Below, one piece after another: positions 53,565 to 63,118 of a stretch of 64,000 bases of DNA. Each line of letters begins with the position of its first letter. The first letter of the stretch is position 1. Location of the stretch: NCBI RefSeq assembly GCF_900101475.1, contig NZ_FMZV01000012.1:88972-152971 (forward strand), given 5' to 3'. The translations under genes and the position numbers were made by a program. The DNA is from Ruegeria marina (GTDB lineage: Bacteria > Pseudomonadota > Alphaproteobacteria > Rhodobacterales > Rhodobacteraceae). The notes beneath the pieces are model-generated. The model worked only from the letters and a program-made list of their open reading frames with translations. It ran no database searches and was not told the origin of the DNA.

Positions 53565-54830
53565 ATGCCTGAATACGCCCCCCTTGCGCTCCCAGACAAT
53601 CCGCGTCTGGCGCAGAACATCATCCATTTCGCCCGCGCCCTGCGCAAGGCGGGCCTGCCGATCGGGCCGGGCCGGGTGATCGACGCGGTGCGCGCGGTCG
53701 AGGCGGCGGGATTCACCGAGAAACGCGATTTCTACTGGACGCTGCACGCCTGTTTCGTGAACCGCCCCGAACACCGCGCCGTCTTTGCCCAGGTCTTCCG
53801 CCTCTACTGGCGCGACCCGCGCTATCTGGAACACATGATGTCGATGATGCTGCCTGCCATCCGCGGCGTGCAGGAGGAACGCAGCGCCCAGGCCGCCGAG
53901 AAACGCGCCGCCGAAGCGCTGCTCGACGGGATCCAGCCCGAATTGCCGGAACCCGAACCGGACAAGGAGGGCGAGGAAACCCTGATCGAGGTCGACGCCT
54001 CGCTCACCATGTCCGCCGAGGAAAAGCTCAAGACACTCGATTTCGAACAGATGAGTACCGAGGAGGTCGCCCGCGCCAAGCGGATGCTGGCCCGGCTCAG
54101 CCTGCCGGTGAAACCGATCCCCTCGCGCCGCAAGCAGGCGGCGGTGCTGGGCCCGCGCATCGACCGCGCCCGCACCCTGCGCGCCGCCATGCGGCAAGGG
54201 GGCGAGATGCACACCATCGCCCGGGCCGAACCGCGTCCGCGCTGGCCCAATCTTGTGGTGCTTTGCGACATTTCCGGCTCGATGAGCCAGTATAGCCGGA
54301 TCATCCTGCATTTTCTCCATGCCGTATCCAATGCCAAGGGGCAGGGCTGGGCCAAAGTGCATGCCTTCACCTTTGGCACAAGGCTCACCAACGTCACCCG
54401 GCATCTGCGTCAGCGCGATGTCGATGCCGCGCTCAAGGCTGCCGGGGCCGAGGCGCAGGACTGGGAGGGCGGCACCCGCATCGGCGCCTGTCTGCACGCC
54501 TTCAACCGCGACTGGTCGCGCCGGGTGATGGGGCAGGGCGCGGTGGTGCTTCTGATCACCGACGGGCTCGACCGCGACGACCCCGATGCGCTCGCCGCCG
54601 AGATGGAGCGCCTGCACCTCTCCTCGCGGCGGCTGATCTGGCTGAATCCGCTCCTGCGCTGGTCCGAATTCGCCCCCAAGGCGCGCGGCATCCGCGCCAT
54701 GCTGCCCTATGTCGACAGCTTCCGCGCGGGCCACTCCATCGCCTCGCTCGAAGAGCTGGCCGAGGTCATCTCGCGCCCCGACGACGTGGGCGAAAAGGCG
54801 CGGCTGCTGGCAGAGCTCCGCGAGGGTTAA
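53565..54830 (+). CDS. CoxE-like VWA domain protein (421 aa)
   Basis: The C-terminal half is a von Willebrand A domain with the MIDAS motif VVLCDISGSMSQYSRI (DxSxS), a threonine in GGTRIGACL and the Asp in LITDGLDRDDP. The N-terminal half is helical and charged, with SAEEKLKTLDFEQMSTEEVA typical of CoxE-type proteins. It pairs with the MoxR ATPase in metal-centre maturation. The ATG at 53565 lies just after repeat copy 7 and has no visible ribosome-binding site. A GTG at 53517, inside the repeat, would add 16 residues and is a real alternative. Confidence 0.82.
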   Translation: MPEYAPLALPDNPRLAQNIIHFARALRKAGLPIGPGRVIDAVRAVEAAGFTEKRDFYWTLHACFVNRPEHRAVFAQVFRLYWRDPRYLEHMMSMMLPAIRGVQEERSAQAAEKRAAEALLDGIQPELPEPEPDKEGEETLIEVDASLTMSAEEKLKTLDFEQMSTEEVARAKRMLARLSLPVKPIPSRRKQAAVLGPRIDRARTLRAAMRQGGEMHTIARAEPRPRWPNLVVLCDISGSMSQYSRIILHFLHAVSNAKGQGWAKVHAFTFGTRLTNVTRHLRQRDVDAALKAAGAEAQDWEGGTRIGACLHAFNRDWSRRVMGQGAVVLLITDGLDRDDPDALAAEMERLHLSSRRLIWLNPLLRWSEFAPKARGIRAMLPYVDSFRAGHSIASLEELAEVISRPDDVGEKARLLAELREG

Positions 54831-54950
54831 CCGCAAAGCCACCACACCGCCGGGTTGATGCCATTTGGCCGCCGGCCAGCGGATCAGATCCGGAACTGCA
54901 CAGACCCCCTGAAACTGTGATATTGTGAATTGGGAAAAAGGGAGAGGCAA

Positions 54951-55781
54951 ATGACCGACGCACAGGAGATTTCCGATCATTGGGGCAAGGGGGACGTCTA
55001 TTCCCGTATCCTGGAAACGATGGAATTGGCCGGGATTGATCCCAATTCTCTGACCATCGAACAACTCGCACCGGTGGACCATTTCCATGCGCGGGGGTTC
55101 CCGGCCACCGTCGAGCTTGCAGATGCTTTGCCAATCCGAGAGGGCGACACTCTCGTGGACATCGGATGTGGCCTTGGTGGCCCGGCCCGATACCTGGCCA
55201 AGCGTTTCAACTGTCGCGTCGAGGGGATAGACATCACCGCGCCATTCATCGAAGCCGCCAACAAGCTGAGCGCACTTGTGGGGATGGCGGACGGCGTACG
55301 GTGTCAACATGGCGATGGTCAGAAGCTCCCGTACGAGGACGAAACCTTCGATGGCGGATACACCCAGCACGTCCTGATGAACGTGCCGGACCGGAACGCC
55401 TTTTTCGCCGAGGCCTTTCGGGTCCTGAAGCCGGGAGCCTTTCTTGCGCTCACCGAACACGGGCTGGGCGAGGTGGGCGAACCGCACCATCCGGTGCCTT
55501 GGTCCGAAGACGGTCGCGGGGCCTATCTGATGCGCCCGTCGGACACGGTGGAGGCCCTGCGCACAACCGGATTCGTGAACATCGACGTTACGGATACAGG
55601 CGAGAAATACCTGCAAGGATACAAGGCCGCGATGGCACTTGCGGAAAAGGGCGAAGCTCCGGTTTTCGGCACACATATTCTCTTGGGAGAACTGGCGCCG
55701 CAGATCGTACAAAACGCCGCGCGCAACATCGAAGAACGACGCACCCAACCGGTTCAGATCGTCTGTTACAAGCCCGAGTAG
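54951..55781 (+). CDS. Class I SAM-dependent methyltransferase (276 aa)
   Basis: The SAM motif is DTLVDIGCGLGGPARYLAKR (about residues 65-84), then VEGIDITAPFIEAA, and YEDETFDGGYTQHVLMNVPD, followed by EAFRVLKPGAFLALTEHGLG. The N-terminal segment VDHFHARGFPATVELADALP is shared with sarcosine/dimethylglycine and related methyltransferases. GGGAGAGG precedes the ATG at 54951. Its position between CoxE-like and exported-protein genes does not explain its role. It might act in osmolyte synthesis, a weak suggestion given the carnitine/betaine module 50 kb away. Confidence 0.75.
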   Translation: MTDAQEISDHWGKGDVYSRILETMELAGIDPNSLTIEQLAPVDHFHARGFPATVELADALPIREGDTLVDIGCGLGGPARYLAKRFNCRVEGIDITAPFIEAANKLSALVGMADGVRCQHGDGQKLPYEDETFDGGYTQHVLMNVPDRNAFFAEAFRVLKPGAFLALTEHGLGEVGEPHHPVPWSEDGRGAYLMRPSDTVEALRTTGFVNIDVTDTGEKYLQGYKAAMALAEKGEAPVFGTHILLGELAPQIVQNAARNIEERRTQPVQIVCYKPE

Positions 55782-55861
55782 GCCGATAGCAGACGACCGC
55801 ACAAGCCGTTCACTATCTCTGAAATTGTTCCTGGCGGGCAAGACCGAGCGTTCCGGTCGCG

Positions 55862-55909
55862 ATACAAAACGGTCAATTGCCCGCCTGGAGCCGGTACAAA
55901 ACGGTCAAA
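55862..55909. repeat. Direct repeat pair TACAAAACGGTCAA, 32-bp period, locus 2
   Basis: ATACAAAACGGTCAAT (55862-55877) and GTACAAAACGGTCAAA (55894-55909) are separated by 16 bases (TGCCCGCCTGGAGCCG). The unit and period equal those at 25354-25401. This copy lies between the stops of two convergent genes, so a promoter role is unlikely here. Confidence 0.7.
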
Positions 55910-55919
55910 TCGCGCCCGT

Positions 55920-56426
55920 TTACTCCAATTGCTTGTCGTTGCACTCGCGCGCCATTTCGATGGCCTTGTAGGTGCCCTTGAGGTTCACCGCAAAGGTATA
56001 GGCCTTTTCCGGAAACACGATCATCTCGTGTTCCCGGGCCACCGCATCGACTACCGACGGGTCGTCGGTCAGCACGTAACCCCCTGAATATCCACCGGTA
56101 ATATTTCCGCGCATGCCCGTCGCCTCGCCAATGAAGACCTTGTCGCCCAGCAGGATCGCCACCGCTTCCTTGTCGCCCTGCTTGATGCCGGTATCGGCCT
56201 TGGTGAAGACACCGATATAGGCGACGCCCCGGTCGTTGGTCAGGCCCATCTGCACCACGTTCCCGGCCGCGTCCACGGTTTCGATCAGGCAGGATTTCTT
56301 GGTCACGTCGACAAAGACATTCCATCCCTCGACGCTTCCGTAGGGTTGAAACTCATCGGCCAGACCGGCCGTGGCGGAAATCGCCAGCCCGGCAAGGGCG
56401 AGGCGTATGACTGATCTGGTGGGCAT
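55920..56426 (-). CDS. Exported protein, possibly IalB-like (168 aa)
   Basis: A signal peptide (MPTRSVIRLALAGLAISATA, cleavage near GLADEF) leads to a mature domain beginning YGSVEGWNVFVDVTKKSCLI. The WxVFxD...K.SCLIET opening and later KAYTFAVNLKGTYKAIEMAR resemble the invasion-associated locus B family, periplasmic proteins of alphaproteobacteria with unclear function. Two cysteines (in SCLIE and ARECND) could form a disulfide. It is convergent with the methyltransferase, with the 32-bp repeat pair between them. Confidence 0.6.
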   Translation of the reverse strand: MPTRSVIRLALAGLAISATAGLADEFQPYGSVEGWNVFVDVTKKSCLIETVDAAGNVVQMGLTNDRGVAYIGVFTKADTGIKQGDKEAVAILLGDKVFIGEATGMRGNITGGYSGGYVLTDDPSVVDAVAREHEMIVFPEKAYTFAVNLKGTYKAIEMARECNDKQLE

Positions 56427-56633
56427 CTATATTTCTCCATAAATACAGTTTGTTATATTATGTCTGGCAGCGTGAAGGCCGCCCCTGACCCTCTCATGCT
56501 ACCGTGCCGTTTCCGGTCGGGCAAGCGGCCTCGGCGGCCTGGACAGGTGTCCTCGTCCCGTGGCGAAGCGGTGCCGAACCACGTTCGCAACCTGTGTGCC
56601 CGGCGTTTGTGATTGCGGCACAAGATCGAGAAT

Positions 56634-56662
56634 TTGATCCATGTCATTCAAACATGAGAATG
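56634..56662 (+). promoter_or_regulatory. SqrR/BigR-type operator overlapping a promoter upstream of the YeeE pair
   Basis: CATTC-N8-GAATG (56645-56662) matches the ATTC-N8-GAAT palindrome reported for the persulfide-sensing ArsR repressor SqrR of Rhodobacter. A second internal symmetry, CAAACAT-GAGA-ATGTTTG (56649-56666), overlaps it. TTGATC (56634-56639) and GAGAAT (56656-56661), 16 bases apart, form a plausible promoter that the operator would cover. The YeeE start codon lies 47 bases downstream. Confidence 0.6.
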
Positions 56663-56708
56663 TTTGTTGTATGCGATTTTTGGAATGTAATTTTGAGGGA
56701 GAAAGTAC

Positions 56709-57260
56709 ATGCCTGTGAACTGGAAGGTCGGAGGGCTGCTGCTGGGGCTGGTATTCTTCGTCGCCGTACTGCTGGTCAAGCCGATTGGGGTATCGACCCA
56801 GTTTGTGATCCTCGACGGCATTATAGGTGACGCGGTGAATCCGGAAATCGTCACGCAGACCGGCGACGGCTTCACCTCGACCAATGCATATCTTGCCAAA
56901 TCGGGCGGCAAATATGCCAAATCGGTGGCCAATCCGCTGAACTATTCCTTCGTTTTCGTGCTCGCCATGATGCTGGGCGGGTTCCTTTCCGTCATGGCGC
57001 GTGGCGGGCTGGACAGCCGCGAACGCAGGATGCCCACGCTGTGGCGCGCCAATTTCGGCGACAGCGCTGTCAAACGGTATGCCGTTGCCTTTCTTGGCGG
57101 GTTTGTCGTGCTCTATGGCGCACGGCTCGCGGGGGGCTGCACATCGGGGCACATGATGTCGGGCATGATGCAGACCGCGCTCAGCGGTTACATCTTCGCC
57201 GCCGGAGCCTTTGCCGCCGCGATCCCCGTTTCCATCCTGATGTTCCGAAAGGAGGCCTGA
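56709..57260 (+). CDS. YeeE/YedE family sulfur transporter half, PmpA-like (183 aa)
   Basis: Four hydrophobic helices. The conserved Cys motif is GARLAGGCTSGHMMSGMMQT (about 140-159), with GGFVVLYGARLAGGC as in PF04143 (DUF395) proteins that import thiosulfate or other sulfur species through a Cys-mediated channel. GAGGGA precedes the ATG. It is one half of a two-gene transporter. The three-base gap to the next gene and the upstream SqrR-type operator support a sulfide- or persulfide-responsive operon. Confidence 0.85.
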   Translation: MPVNWKVGGLLLGLVFFVAVLLVKPIGVSTQFVILDGIIGDAVNPEIVTQTGDGFTSTNAYLAKSGGKYAKSVANPLNYSFVFVLAMMLGGFLSVMARGGLDSRERRMPTLWRANFGDSAVKRYAVAFLGGFVVLYGARLAGGCTSGHMMSGMMQTALSGYIFAAGAFAAAIPVSILMFRKEA

Positions 57261-57263
57261 GCC

Positions 57264-57857
57264 ATGTCGTCCATTCTTCTCGCTATCGTGTTGGGTGCCG
57301 CTTTTGGAGCCGTGCTGGACCGTGTCGGCGCCTCAAATCCCAACCTGATCAACCGCATGCTCAACCTGACCGACCTGCGACTGGCCAAGGCGATCCTGCT
57401 GGCGATCGGCACCGGCTCGGCGCTGATGTTCGCCGGTCAGATGCTTGGAGTGGTCGACGTCGGCCACATGTCGGTCAAGACCGCTTACGCAGGTGTCTTT
57501 CTGGGCGGTCTCATGCTCGGGGCCGGCTGGGCGGCTTCGGGATATTGCCCCGGCACCGGCGTGGTGGCACTGGCCTCGGGGCGCAAGGACGCCTTGTTCT
57601 TTGTCGCGGGCGGCCTGTTGGGCGCTGCGGCCTACATGCTGAGTTACCCGGCGTGGAAAGCGTCGGGGCTGCTGGACAAGATCGCCGGCGGTGCGGTGAC
57701 ACTCGGCACTGTTCCGGGATCGGAATACGAAGGACTGACTGCGCTGCCGGGGGACATTCTCGGGGTGGTTCTGGGGTTCGGTTTCGTGGCGCTCGCCTTT
57801 GCTTTGCCGGAACGTCTTGTCGGTCAGGGGCGCCCACATCCGGCGCCCGCGGAATAA
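57264..57857 (+). CDS. YeeE/YedE family sulfur transporter half, PmpB-like (197 aa)
   Basis: Again four to five helices, with the second conserved Cys motif GWAASGYCPGTGVVALASGR (about 90-109) and the start VLGAAFGAVLDRVGASNPNL. Two-gene YeeE/YedE transporters of this kind occur beside sulfide:quinone reductase or sulfur dioxygenase genes. None is within the window; instead molybdenum hydroxylase genes follow. The gene is followed by a strong terminator at 57931-57965. Confidence 0.85.
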   Translation: MSSILLAIVLGAAFGAVLDRVGASNPNLINRMLNLTDLRLAKAILLAIGTGSALMFAGQMLGVVDVGHMSVKTAYAGVFLGGLMLGAGWAASGYCPGTGVVALASGRKDALFFVAGGLLGAAAYMLSYPAWKASGLLDKIAGGAVTLGTVPGSEYEGLTALPGDILGVVLGFGFVALAFALPERLVGQGRPHPAPAE

Positions 57858-57930
57858 GCGGCAGGCAGCACAAGATATTCCGAATGCCGGCATGGTTTCC
57901 CGGCTGCCTTTTCGGCATCATGCCAGATTG

Positions 57931-57965
57931 CGGCCCGGCGTTGCATCCGCGCCGGGCCGTTTGTT
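57931..57965 (+). terminator. Intrinsic terminator after the YeeE/YedE pair
   Basis: CGGCCCGGCG (57931-57940) and CGCCGGGCCG (57950-57959) form a perfect 10-bp stem with a 9-base loop, followed by TTTGTT. It separates the sulfur transporter operon from the XdhC-coxSLM genes. Confidence 0.8.
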
Positions 57966-58041
57966 GCGCGGACTCTCTGAACCTACTTAGGAAGCATTGA
58001 ATTGCTGGCTTTCCACGCCATACTGGGCAAGGGAGGCAGGC

Positions 58042-59010
58042 ATGGAACGATTTGACAACAGCCCGGAAACGGCACTCGAATGGCATCGTCAGGGGCTTGG
58101 CGCGGCCCTGGCGACCGTGGTCGAAACATGGGGTAGCGCCCCGCGCCGTACCGGGTCGCAACTGGTGATCGGCGGGGACGGCCGAATCCAGGGATCGGTT
58201 TCGGGAGGGTGCGTTGAAGGCGCGGTCATCGTCGAGGCGCTGGAGGCGCTGGACGAGGGTCAGGCGCGACTGCTCGAATTCGGGGTCAGCGACGAAGACG
58301 CGTTTGCTGTGGGCTTGGCCTGTGGCGGCACCATCCGGGTCCTGGTGGAACCCGTAGGCAAGGTTCTGACCGAGGAGCTGCTGGCCGAACTGGTCGCGGC
58401 CCGCAGCGGGCGCGAGGCGCTGGCCTACGAAGTCAATCTGACGACCGGCCAACGCGCGCTGAAGCGTGGCGCCTATCCCGAGAGGATGCGGATGGACCGT
58501 TCGGGTTTCGAGGAGGATGGCCAGACCTTCGTTCTGGTCCACAATCCACCGCTCCGGCTGATCGTCGTGGGGGCGGTCCATATCGCGCAGGCGCTGGTTC
58601 CGATGGCACGGATTGCAGGTTACGATCCGGTGATCGTAGACCCGCGTGAGGCATTTGCCAGCGAGAACAGGTTTCCCGGCGAAACCATCCTGCATGACTG
58701 GCCGGACGAGGCGGTGGCGCGGCTGGGCCTCGATCCACGCACGGCGCTGGTCCTGCTGACCCATGACCCCAAGCTGGACGATCCCGCGCTTGAGGCGGCA
58801 TTGGCCGCGGACGTGTTCTATATCGGCGCGCTGGGCTCGACGCGTACACATGCCAAGCGGGTCGACCGCCTGCAACAGGCCGGTTTCGCGGAGGCGCAGA
58901 TCGGGCGCATCCACGGCCCGATCGGGCTCGACATCGGTGCTGCCGGACCGGCCGAGATCGCGGTCGCGATCCTGGCGCAGATGACCGCCGTGTTGCGGGG
59001 CAGGGCATGA
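58042..59010 (+). CDS. XdhC/CoxF family molybdenum hydroxylase maturation protein (322 aa)
   Basis: XdhC-type proteins bind molybdenum cofactor and direct its sulfuration and insertion into xanthine-dehydrogenase-family enzymes. The N-terminal XdhC_CoxI domain reads ALATVVETWGSAPRRTGSQL, GSVSGGCVEGAVIVEA, LACGGTIRVLVEP. The C-terminal Rossmann domain reads LIVVGAVHIAQALVPMARIA and IGALGSTRTHAKR. GGGAGG lies before the ATG at 58042. It overlaps the MoeA-like gene by four bases and serves the coxSLM products. Confidence 0.92.
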   Translation: MERFDNSPETALEWHRQGLGAALATVVETWGSAPRRTGSQLVIGGDGRIQGSVSGGCVEGAVIVEALEALDEGQARLLEFGVSDEDAFAVGLACGGTIRVLVEPVGKVLTEELLAELVAARSGREALAYEVNLTTGQRALKRGAYPERMRMDRSGFEEDGQTFVLVHNPPLRLIVVGAVHIAQALVPMARIAGYDPVIVDPREAFASENRFPGETILHDWPDEAVARLGLDPRTALVLLTHDPKLDDPALEAALAADVFYIGALGSTRTHAKRVDRLQQAGFAEAQIGRIHGPIGLDIGAAGPAEIAVAILAQMTAVLRGRA

Positions 59011-60008
59011 AGTTCGGACCCGTTGCCGTCAGCACGGCCGAGGGCGCCATCCTTGCCCATTCGGTCAAGGCCGGGGACAGGAAGCTGCGCAAGGGGCTGC
59101 GGCTGGAGCCGGGGCATCTTGAACAGCTGGAGGCCGCCGGAATCGAAGAAGTGATCGTTGCCCGACTTGCCGCCGGCGACTGCCACGAAGATGCGGCCGC
59201 CCGACAGTTGGCGGCGGCGCTGGCGCCTGATCCGGCTTCGGCCGGCCTGCGCGTGACCGAACCTTTCACGGGCCGGGTCAACCTACTGGCCGACGGGCCG
59301 GGCGTGGTGGTGCTGGATGTCGAGGCGATCGAACGGTTCAACATGGTGCACCCGATGATCACCGTGGCGACCGTGCCGCAGCATCAGCAGATGGGACCGG
59401 GCGGCATGGTGGCCACGATCAAGGTGATATCCTACGCGGTGCCTCAGGCGGATGTGGACCGGGCGGCGGCGGTGGGCCGCGACGCGATCCGCCTTGCGGC
59501 CCCCGTGCAGCGGACCGCCGGGCTGGTCATCACCGATATTCCGGGCGGGCCGGACAACGACAAGGGTATTGCGGCGATCCGGGCACGGGTCGAGGCTCTG
59601 GGGATGCAGCTTTGCGACCTGCGCACGGTGCCGCACCGGCAGGCCGACCTGGCGGCGGCGCTGGGGGATATCGACGGCGATCTGCTCATGATCCTGACCG
59701 GCTCGGCCACATCGGATCCCGAGGATGTCGCGCCCTCTTCGGTGCGCATGGCGGGTGGAACCATCGAACGCTTCGGCATGCCGGTCGATCCGGGCAACCT
59801 TCTGTTTCTGGGGGCGCTCGGGAGCAGGCCGATCATCGGATTGCCCGGTTGTGCCCGCTCGCCAGCGCTGAACGGGGCCGATTGGGTGCTGTCCCGGGTC
59901 GCCTGCGGAATCCCGGTGACCGGCCGGGACATCGCGGCCATGGGCGTGGGCGGGCTGCTCAAGGAGATCCCGACACGGCCGCAACCGCGCGCCGGGCGCA
60001 AGCCCTGA
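59007..60008 (+). CDS. MoeA-like molybdopterin-binding protein (333 aa)
   Basis: The N-terminus [20 protein letters not shown] and [20 protein letters not shown] resembles MoeA/CinA proteins. The central-to-C-terminal region [20 protein letters not shown] with [20 protein letters not shown] matches the MoCF molybdopterin-binding fold. It is shorter than MoeA (about 400) and lacks the MobA half seen in some cox clusters. It probably presents molybdopterin for modification during CoxL maturation. An ATGA overlap joins it to XdhC. It is followed by a 116-bp gap before coxS. Confidence 0.82.
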   Translation: MKFGPVAVSTAEGAILAHSVKAGDRKLRKGLRLEPGHLEQLEAAGIEEVIVARLAAGDCHEDAAARQLAAALAPDPASAGLRVTEPFTGRVNLLADGPGVVVLDVEAIERFNMVHPMITVATVPQHQQMGPGGMVATIKVISYAVPQADVDRAAAVGRDAIRLAAPVQRTAGLVITDIPGGPDNDKGIAAIRARVEALGMQLCDLRTVPHRQADLAAALGDIDGDLLMILTGSATSDPEDVAPSSVRMAGGTIERFGMPVDPGNLLFLGALGSRPIIGLPGCARSPALNGADWVLSRVACGIPVTGRDIAAMGVGGLLKEIPTRPQPRAGRKP

Positions 60009-60124
60009 ACATCTGTCCGCATGCACAAGCGGCGGCTCTCGGATTTCCACGATATTTTTGTTCTCAAACCAAATCTGCCGTGTTTAACTCGGCTCAAGCA
60101 AGACAATCGAAAAGGGAGGGTTTC

Positions 60125-60610
60125 ATGCCACAGATCTCAATGACTGTGAACGGTCGCGCCGTGAGTGGAGAGGTTGAGGGTCGGACGTTGTTGTCGACGT
60201 TTTTGCGGGATCATCTTTCGCTGACGGGGACGCATGTTGGGTGTGACACGGGTCAGTGCGGGGCCTGTGTTGTGCATGTTGACGGTGTTGCGGTGAAGTC
60301 GTGCAACATGCTTGCCGCGGAGGCGTCTGGGTCTTCGGTCGGGACGATCGAGGGTCAGGCGGCGGCGGACGGGACGCTGAACGCGCTGCAGCAGGCGTTT
60401 CAGGATCATCACGGGCTTCAGTGCGGGTTCTGCACGCCGGGGATGGTGATGTCGGCGGCGGCGCTGCTCAAGGACAATCCGCGGCCGAGCGAGGCTGAGG
60501 TGCGGGCGCATCTGGAGGGGAACCTGTGCCGTTGCACGGGGTATCACAACATCGTCAAGGCGGTTCTTGCGGCGTCCGGTCAGGACGTGAGCGGGATCGC
60601 GGCGGAATAG
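60125..60610 (+). CDS. coxS: Form II CO dehydrogenase-type small subunit, 2Fe-2S (161 aa)
   Basis: Carries two [2Fe-2S] clusters that pass electrons from the molybdenum site to FAD. The N-terminal plant-ferredoxin cluster uses C40, C45, C48 and C60 ([19 protein letters not shown]), and the C-terminal helical cluster uses C100, C103, C135 and C137 (LQCGFCTPG and LCRCTGYHN). Codon use differs from the neighbours: GTT, GGG, TTG and ACG are frequent instead of C-ending codons. It is followed by an intrinsic terminator before coxL. Confidence 0.93.
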   Translation: MPQISMTVNGRAVSGEVEGRTLLSTFLRDHLSLTGTHVGCDTGQCGACVVHVDGVAVKSCNMLAAEASGSSVGTIEGQAAADGTLNALQQAFQDHHGLQCGFCTPGMVMSAAALLKDNPRPSEAEVRAHLEGNLCRCTGYHNIVKAVLAASGQDVSGIAAE

Positions 60611-60618
60611 GCTGACCG

Positions 60619-60643
60619 AGAATTTTCGGCGAAAATTCTTTTT
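60619..60643 (+). terminator. Intrinsic terminator between coxS and coxL
   Basis: AGAATTTTC (60619-60627), loop GGC, GAAAATTCT (60631-60639) form a perfect 9-bp stem followed directly by TTTT (60640-60643). It starts nine bases after the coxS stop and 42 bases before the coxL start. It would attenuate coxLM relative to coxS unless read through. Confidence 0.75.
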
Positions 60644-60660
60644 CTGGGAGGAGACGAGAC

Positions 60661-63027
60661 ATGCCCAAGGACAGTGGCATCGGGGCGAGTTCGAAACGGC
60701 GCGAGGACGTGCGGTTTCTGACGGGCGCCGGCAATTACACCGACGACATCAACATTCACGGCCAGGCTTACGTGCATTTTCTGCGCTCGGACGTGGCGCA
60801 TGGCCGGATCGTGAGCATCGACACGGCGGCGGCCTCGGCGATGCCGGGGGTGGTGCGGATATTCACCGGCGCCGATTTCGAGGGGGTGGGCGGTCTGCCC
60901 TGCGGCTGGCAGGTGACGGACCGGCATGGCCAGCCGATGGCCGAGCCCGGGCACCCGGTGCTGGCGCAGGGCAAGGTGCGGCACGTGGGCGACCCGATCG
61001 CGGCGGTTGTGGCGGACACGGCCGAGCAGGCGCGGGACGCGGCTGAGGCGATCGGTGTGGAGATCGAGGAGCTTCCGGCGGTTGTCGACATGAAGGCGGC
61101 GCTGGCCGGGGACGCGGCCAGGGTGCATGACGATCTGCCGTCGAACCTGTGCTACGACTGGGGTTTCGTCGAGGAGAACAAGGCGGCGGTGGACGCGGCC
61201 TTTGACACGGCGGCGCATGTGACGACGCTGGAGCTGGTGAACAACCGGCTGGTGGCCAACCCGATGGAACCGCGGGTGGCGATCGGCGATTATGCGCGGG
61301 CGACGGGCGAGTCGACGCTCTACACCACCAGCCAGAACCCGCATGTGATCCGGCTCCTGATGGGGGCCTTCGTGCTGGGCATTCCCGAGCACAAGCTGCG
61401 GGTGGTGGCGCCCGACGTGGGCGGCGGCTTCGGCTCGAAGATCTTCCACTATGCCGAGGAGGCGTTCTGCACCTTCGCGGCCAAGGCGATCAACCGGCCG
61501 GTGAAGTGGACCTCGTCGCGGTCGGAGGCGTTCATGTCGGACGCGCATGGGCGCGACCATGTGACCAGGATCGAACTGGCGCTGGACGCGGACAACAATT
61601 TCACCGCGATCCGGACCGAGACGCTGGCGAACATGGGGGCGTACCTGTCGACCTTCGCACCCTCGGTGCCGACCTGGCTGCACGGGACGCTGATGGCGGG
61701 CAATTACAAGACGCCGCTGATCTATGTGAACGTGAAGGCGGTGTTCACCAACACGGTGCCGGTGGATGCCTATCGCGGCGCGGGCCGTCCCGAGGCGACG
61801 TTCCAGCTGGAGCGGGTGATCGACAAGGCGGCGCGCGAGCTGGGGGTGGACCCGATCGCGCTGAGGCGGCAGAACTTCGTGACCGAGTTCCCCTATCAGA
61901 CGCCGGTCGCGGTGGTCTATGACACCGGCGATTACAACGCCACGATGGACAAGCTGGAAGAGATCGCGGACATCGCGGGCTTTGCGGCGCGGCGGGCGGC
62001 GTCCGAGGCCAAGGGCAAGCTGCGCGGCCTCGGTGTGAACTGCTATATCGAGGCCTGCGGCATCGCGCCGTCGAACCTGGTGGGGCAGCTGGGCGCGCGG
62101 GCGGGTCTTTACGACGCGGCGACGGTGCGGGTGAACGCCACCGGCAGCATCAGCGTGATGGTGGGGGCGCACAGCCACGGCCAGGGCCACGAGACGGCGT
62201 TTCCGCAGGTGGTGGCCGAGATGCTGGGCATCGACGAGAGCATGATCGAGATCGTGCATGGCGACAGCTCGAAGATCCCGTTCGGCATGGGCACCTATGG
62301 CTCGCGCAGCCTTGCGGTCTGCGGCTCGGCGATGGTGCGGGCGACCGAGAAGATCATCAACAAGGCGAAGAAGATCGCGGCGCATCTGATGGAGGCCTCG
62401 GAGGCCGATATCGAGCTGAAGGGCGGCCAGTTCACGGTCGCGGGCACGGATAAATCCGTGGCCTGGGGCGACGTGACGCTGGCGGCCTATGTGCCGCACA
62501 ACTACCCGCTGGAGGATATCGAGCCGGGTCTGGAGGAGACGGCGTTCTACGACCCATCGAACTTCACCTATCCGGCCGGTGCCTATGCCTGCGAGGTGGA
62601 GGTGGACCCCGAGACCGGCAAGGTGACGGTGGAGCGGTTCAGCGCGGCGGATGATTTCGGCAATATCGTCAACCCGATGATCGTGTCGGGGCAGGTGCAT
62701 GGCGGCCTGGGCCAGGGGATCGGCCAGGCGCTGCTGGAGAACTGCGCCTATGATCCGGAGACCGGGCAGCTGCTCAGCGCGTCCTACATGGATTACGCGA
62801 TGCCGCGCGCCGATGACGTGCCGTTCTACGCGGTGGATCATTCCTGCGCCACGCCCTGCACGCACAACCCGCTGGGGGTGAAGGGCTGCGGCGAGGCCGG
62901 GGCCATCGGCAGCCCGCCGGCGGTGGTGAACGCGGTGATCGACGCGCTGCAATCGGGCGGCAAGACTGTCGCGCATATCGACATGCCGGTGAGCCCGTCG
63001 CGGGTCTGGGCGGCGATGAACGGCTGA
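60661..63027 (+). CDS. coxL: Form II CO dehydrogenase-type large subunit, molybdenum hydroxylase (788 aa)
   Basis: The catalytic subunit of a xanthine oxidase-family heterotrimer. The active-site loop reads AYRGAGR (residues 370-376), the hallmark of form II; true form I CO dehydrogenase has AYxCSFR with the copper-binding Cys. The catalytic Glu lies in [17 protein letters not shown]. Molybdopterin-binding segments such as [20 protein letters not shown] and [15 protein letters not shown] are intact. Form II enzymes often act on substrates other than CO, so CO oxidation is unproven here. GGGAGGAG precedes the ATG. G-ending codons dominate, unlike the rest of the window. Confidence 0.93.
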   Translation: MPKDSGIGASSKRREDVRFLTGAGNYTDDINIHGQAYVHFLRSDVAHGRIVSIDTAAASAMPGVVRIFTGADFEGVGGLPCGWQVTDRHGQPMAEPGHPVLAQGKVRHVGDPIAAVVADTAEQARDAAEAIGVEIEELPAVVDMKAALAGDAARVHDDLPSNLCYDWGFVEENKAAVDAAFDTAAHVTTLELVNNRLVANPMEPRVAIGDYARATGESTLYTTSQNPHVIRLLMGAFVLGIPEHKLRVVAPDVGGGFGSKIFHYAEEAFCTFAAKAINRPVKWTSSRSEAFMSDAHGRDHVTRIELALDADNNFTAIRTETLANMGAYLSTFAPSVPTWLHGTLMAGNYKTPLIYVNVKAVFTNTVPVDAYRGAGRPEATFQLERVIDKAARELGVDPIALRRQNFVTEFPYQTPVAVVYDTGDYNATMDKLEEIADIAGFAARRAASEAKGKLRGLGVNCYIEACGIAPSNLVGQLGARAGLYDAATVRVNATGSISVMVGAHSHGQGHETAFPQVVAEMLGIDESMIEIVHGDSSKIPFGMGTYGSRSLAVCGSAMVRATEKIINKAKKIAAHLMEASEADIELKGGQFTVAGTDKSVAWGDVTLAAYVPHNYPLEDIEPGLEETAFYDPSNFTYPAGAYACEVEVDPETGKVTVERFSAADDFGNIVNPMIVSGQVHGGLGQGIGQALLENCAYDPETGQLLSASYMDYAMPRADDVPFYAVDHSCATPCTHNPLGVKGCGEAGAIGSPPAVVNAVIDALQSGGKTVAHIDMPVSPSRVWAAMNG

Positions 63028-63032
63028 GACGG

Positions 63033-63083
63033 CCGGGGGGCGCTGCCCCCCGGACCCCCGGGATATTTTCAGCAAGAGGAAAG
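63033..63083 (+). repeat. Bipartite hairpin/GGAGTATTT element, copy 8 (variant)
   Basis: Hairpin CCGGGGGGC-GCT-GCCCCCCGG (63033-63053, 9-bp stem), a variant core GGATATTTT (63061-63069) and tail AGCAAGAGGAAAG (63071-63083). It starts five bases after the coxL stop in the same orientation and occupies the coxL-coxM spacer. Confidence 0.6.
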
Positions 63084-63118
63084 GGCAGGGACCCGGAGCC
63101 TCTTGGAGGAGGAGCGAG

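Noticed and set aside
55862..55909. Promoter made by TTGACC boxes of the 32-bp repeats
   Set aside because: Locus 2 lies between convergent stop codons and neither locus has a -10 box at a suitable distance.
57511..58914. 467-codon minus-strand frame opposite the YeeE and XdhC genes
   Set aside because: No homology pattern, Arg/Pro-rich, and opposite two intact gene products. Shadow frame.
60661..63027. Genuine form I CO dehydrogenase
   Set aside because: The active-site loop is AYRGAGR, not AYxCSFR, and gene order is S-L-M. Only a form II call is supported.
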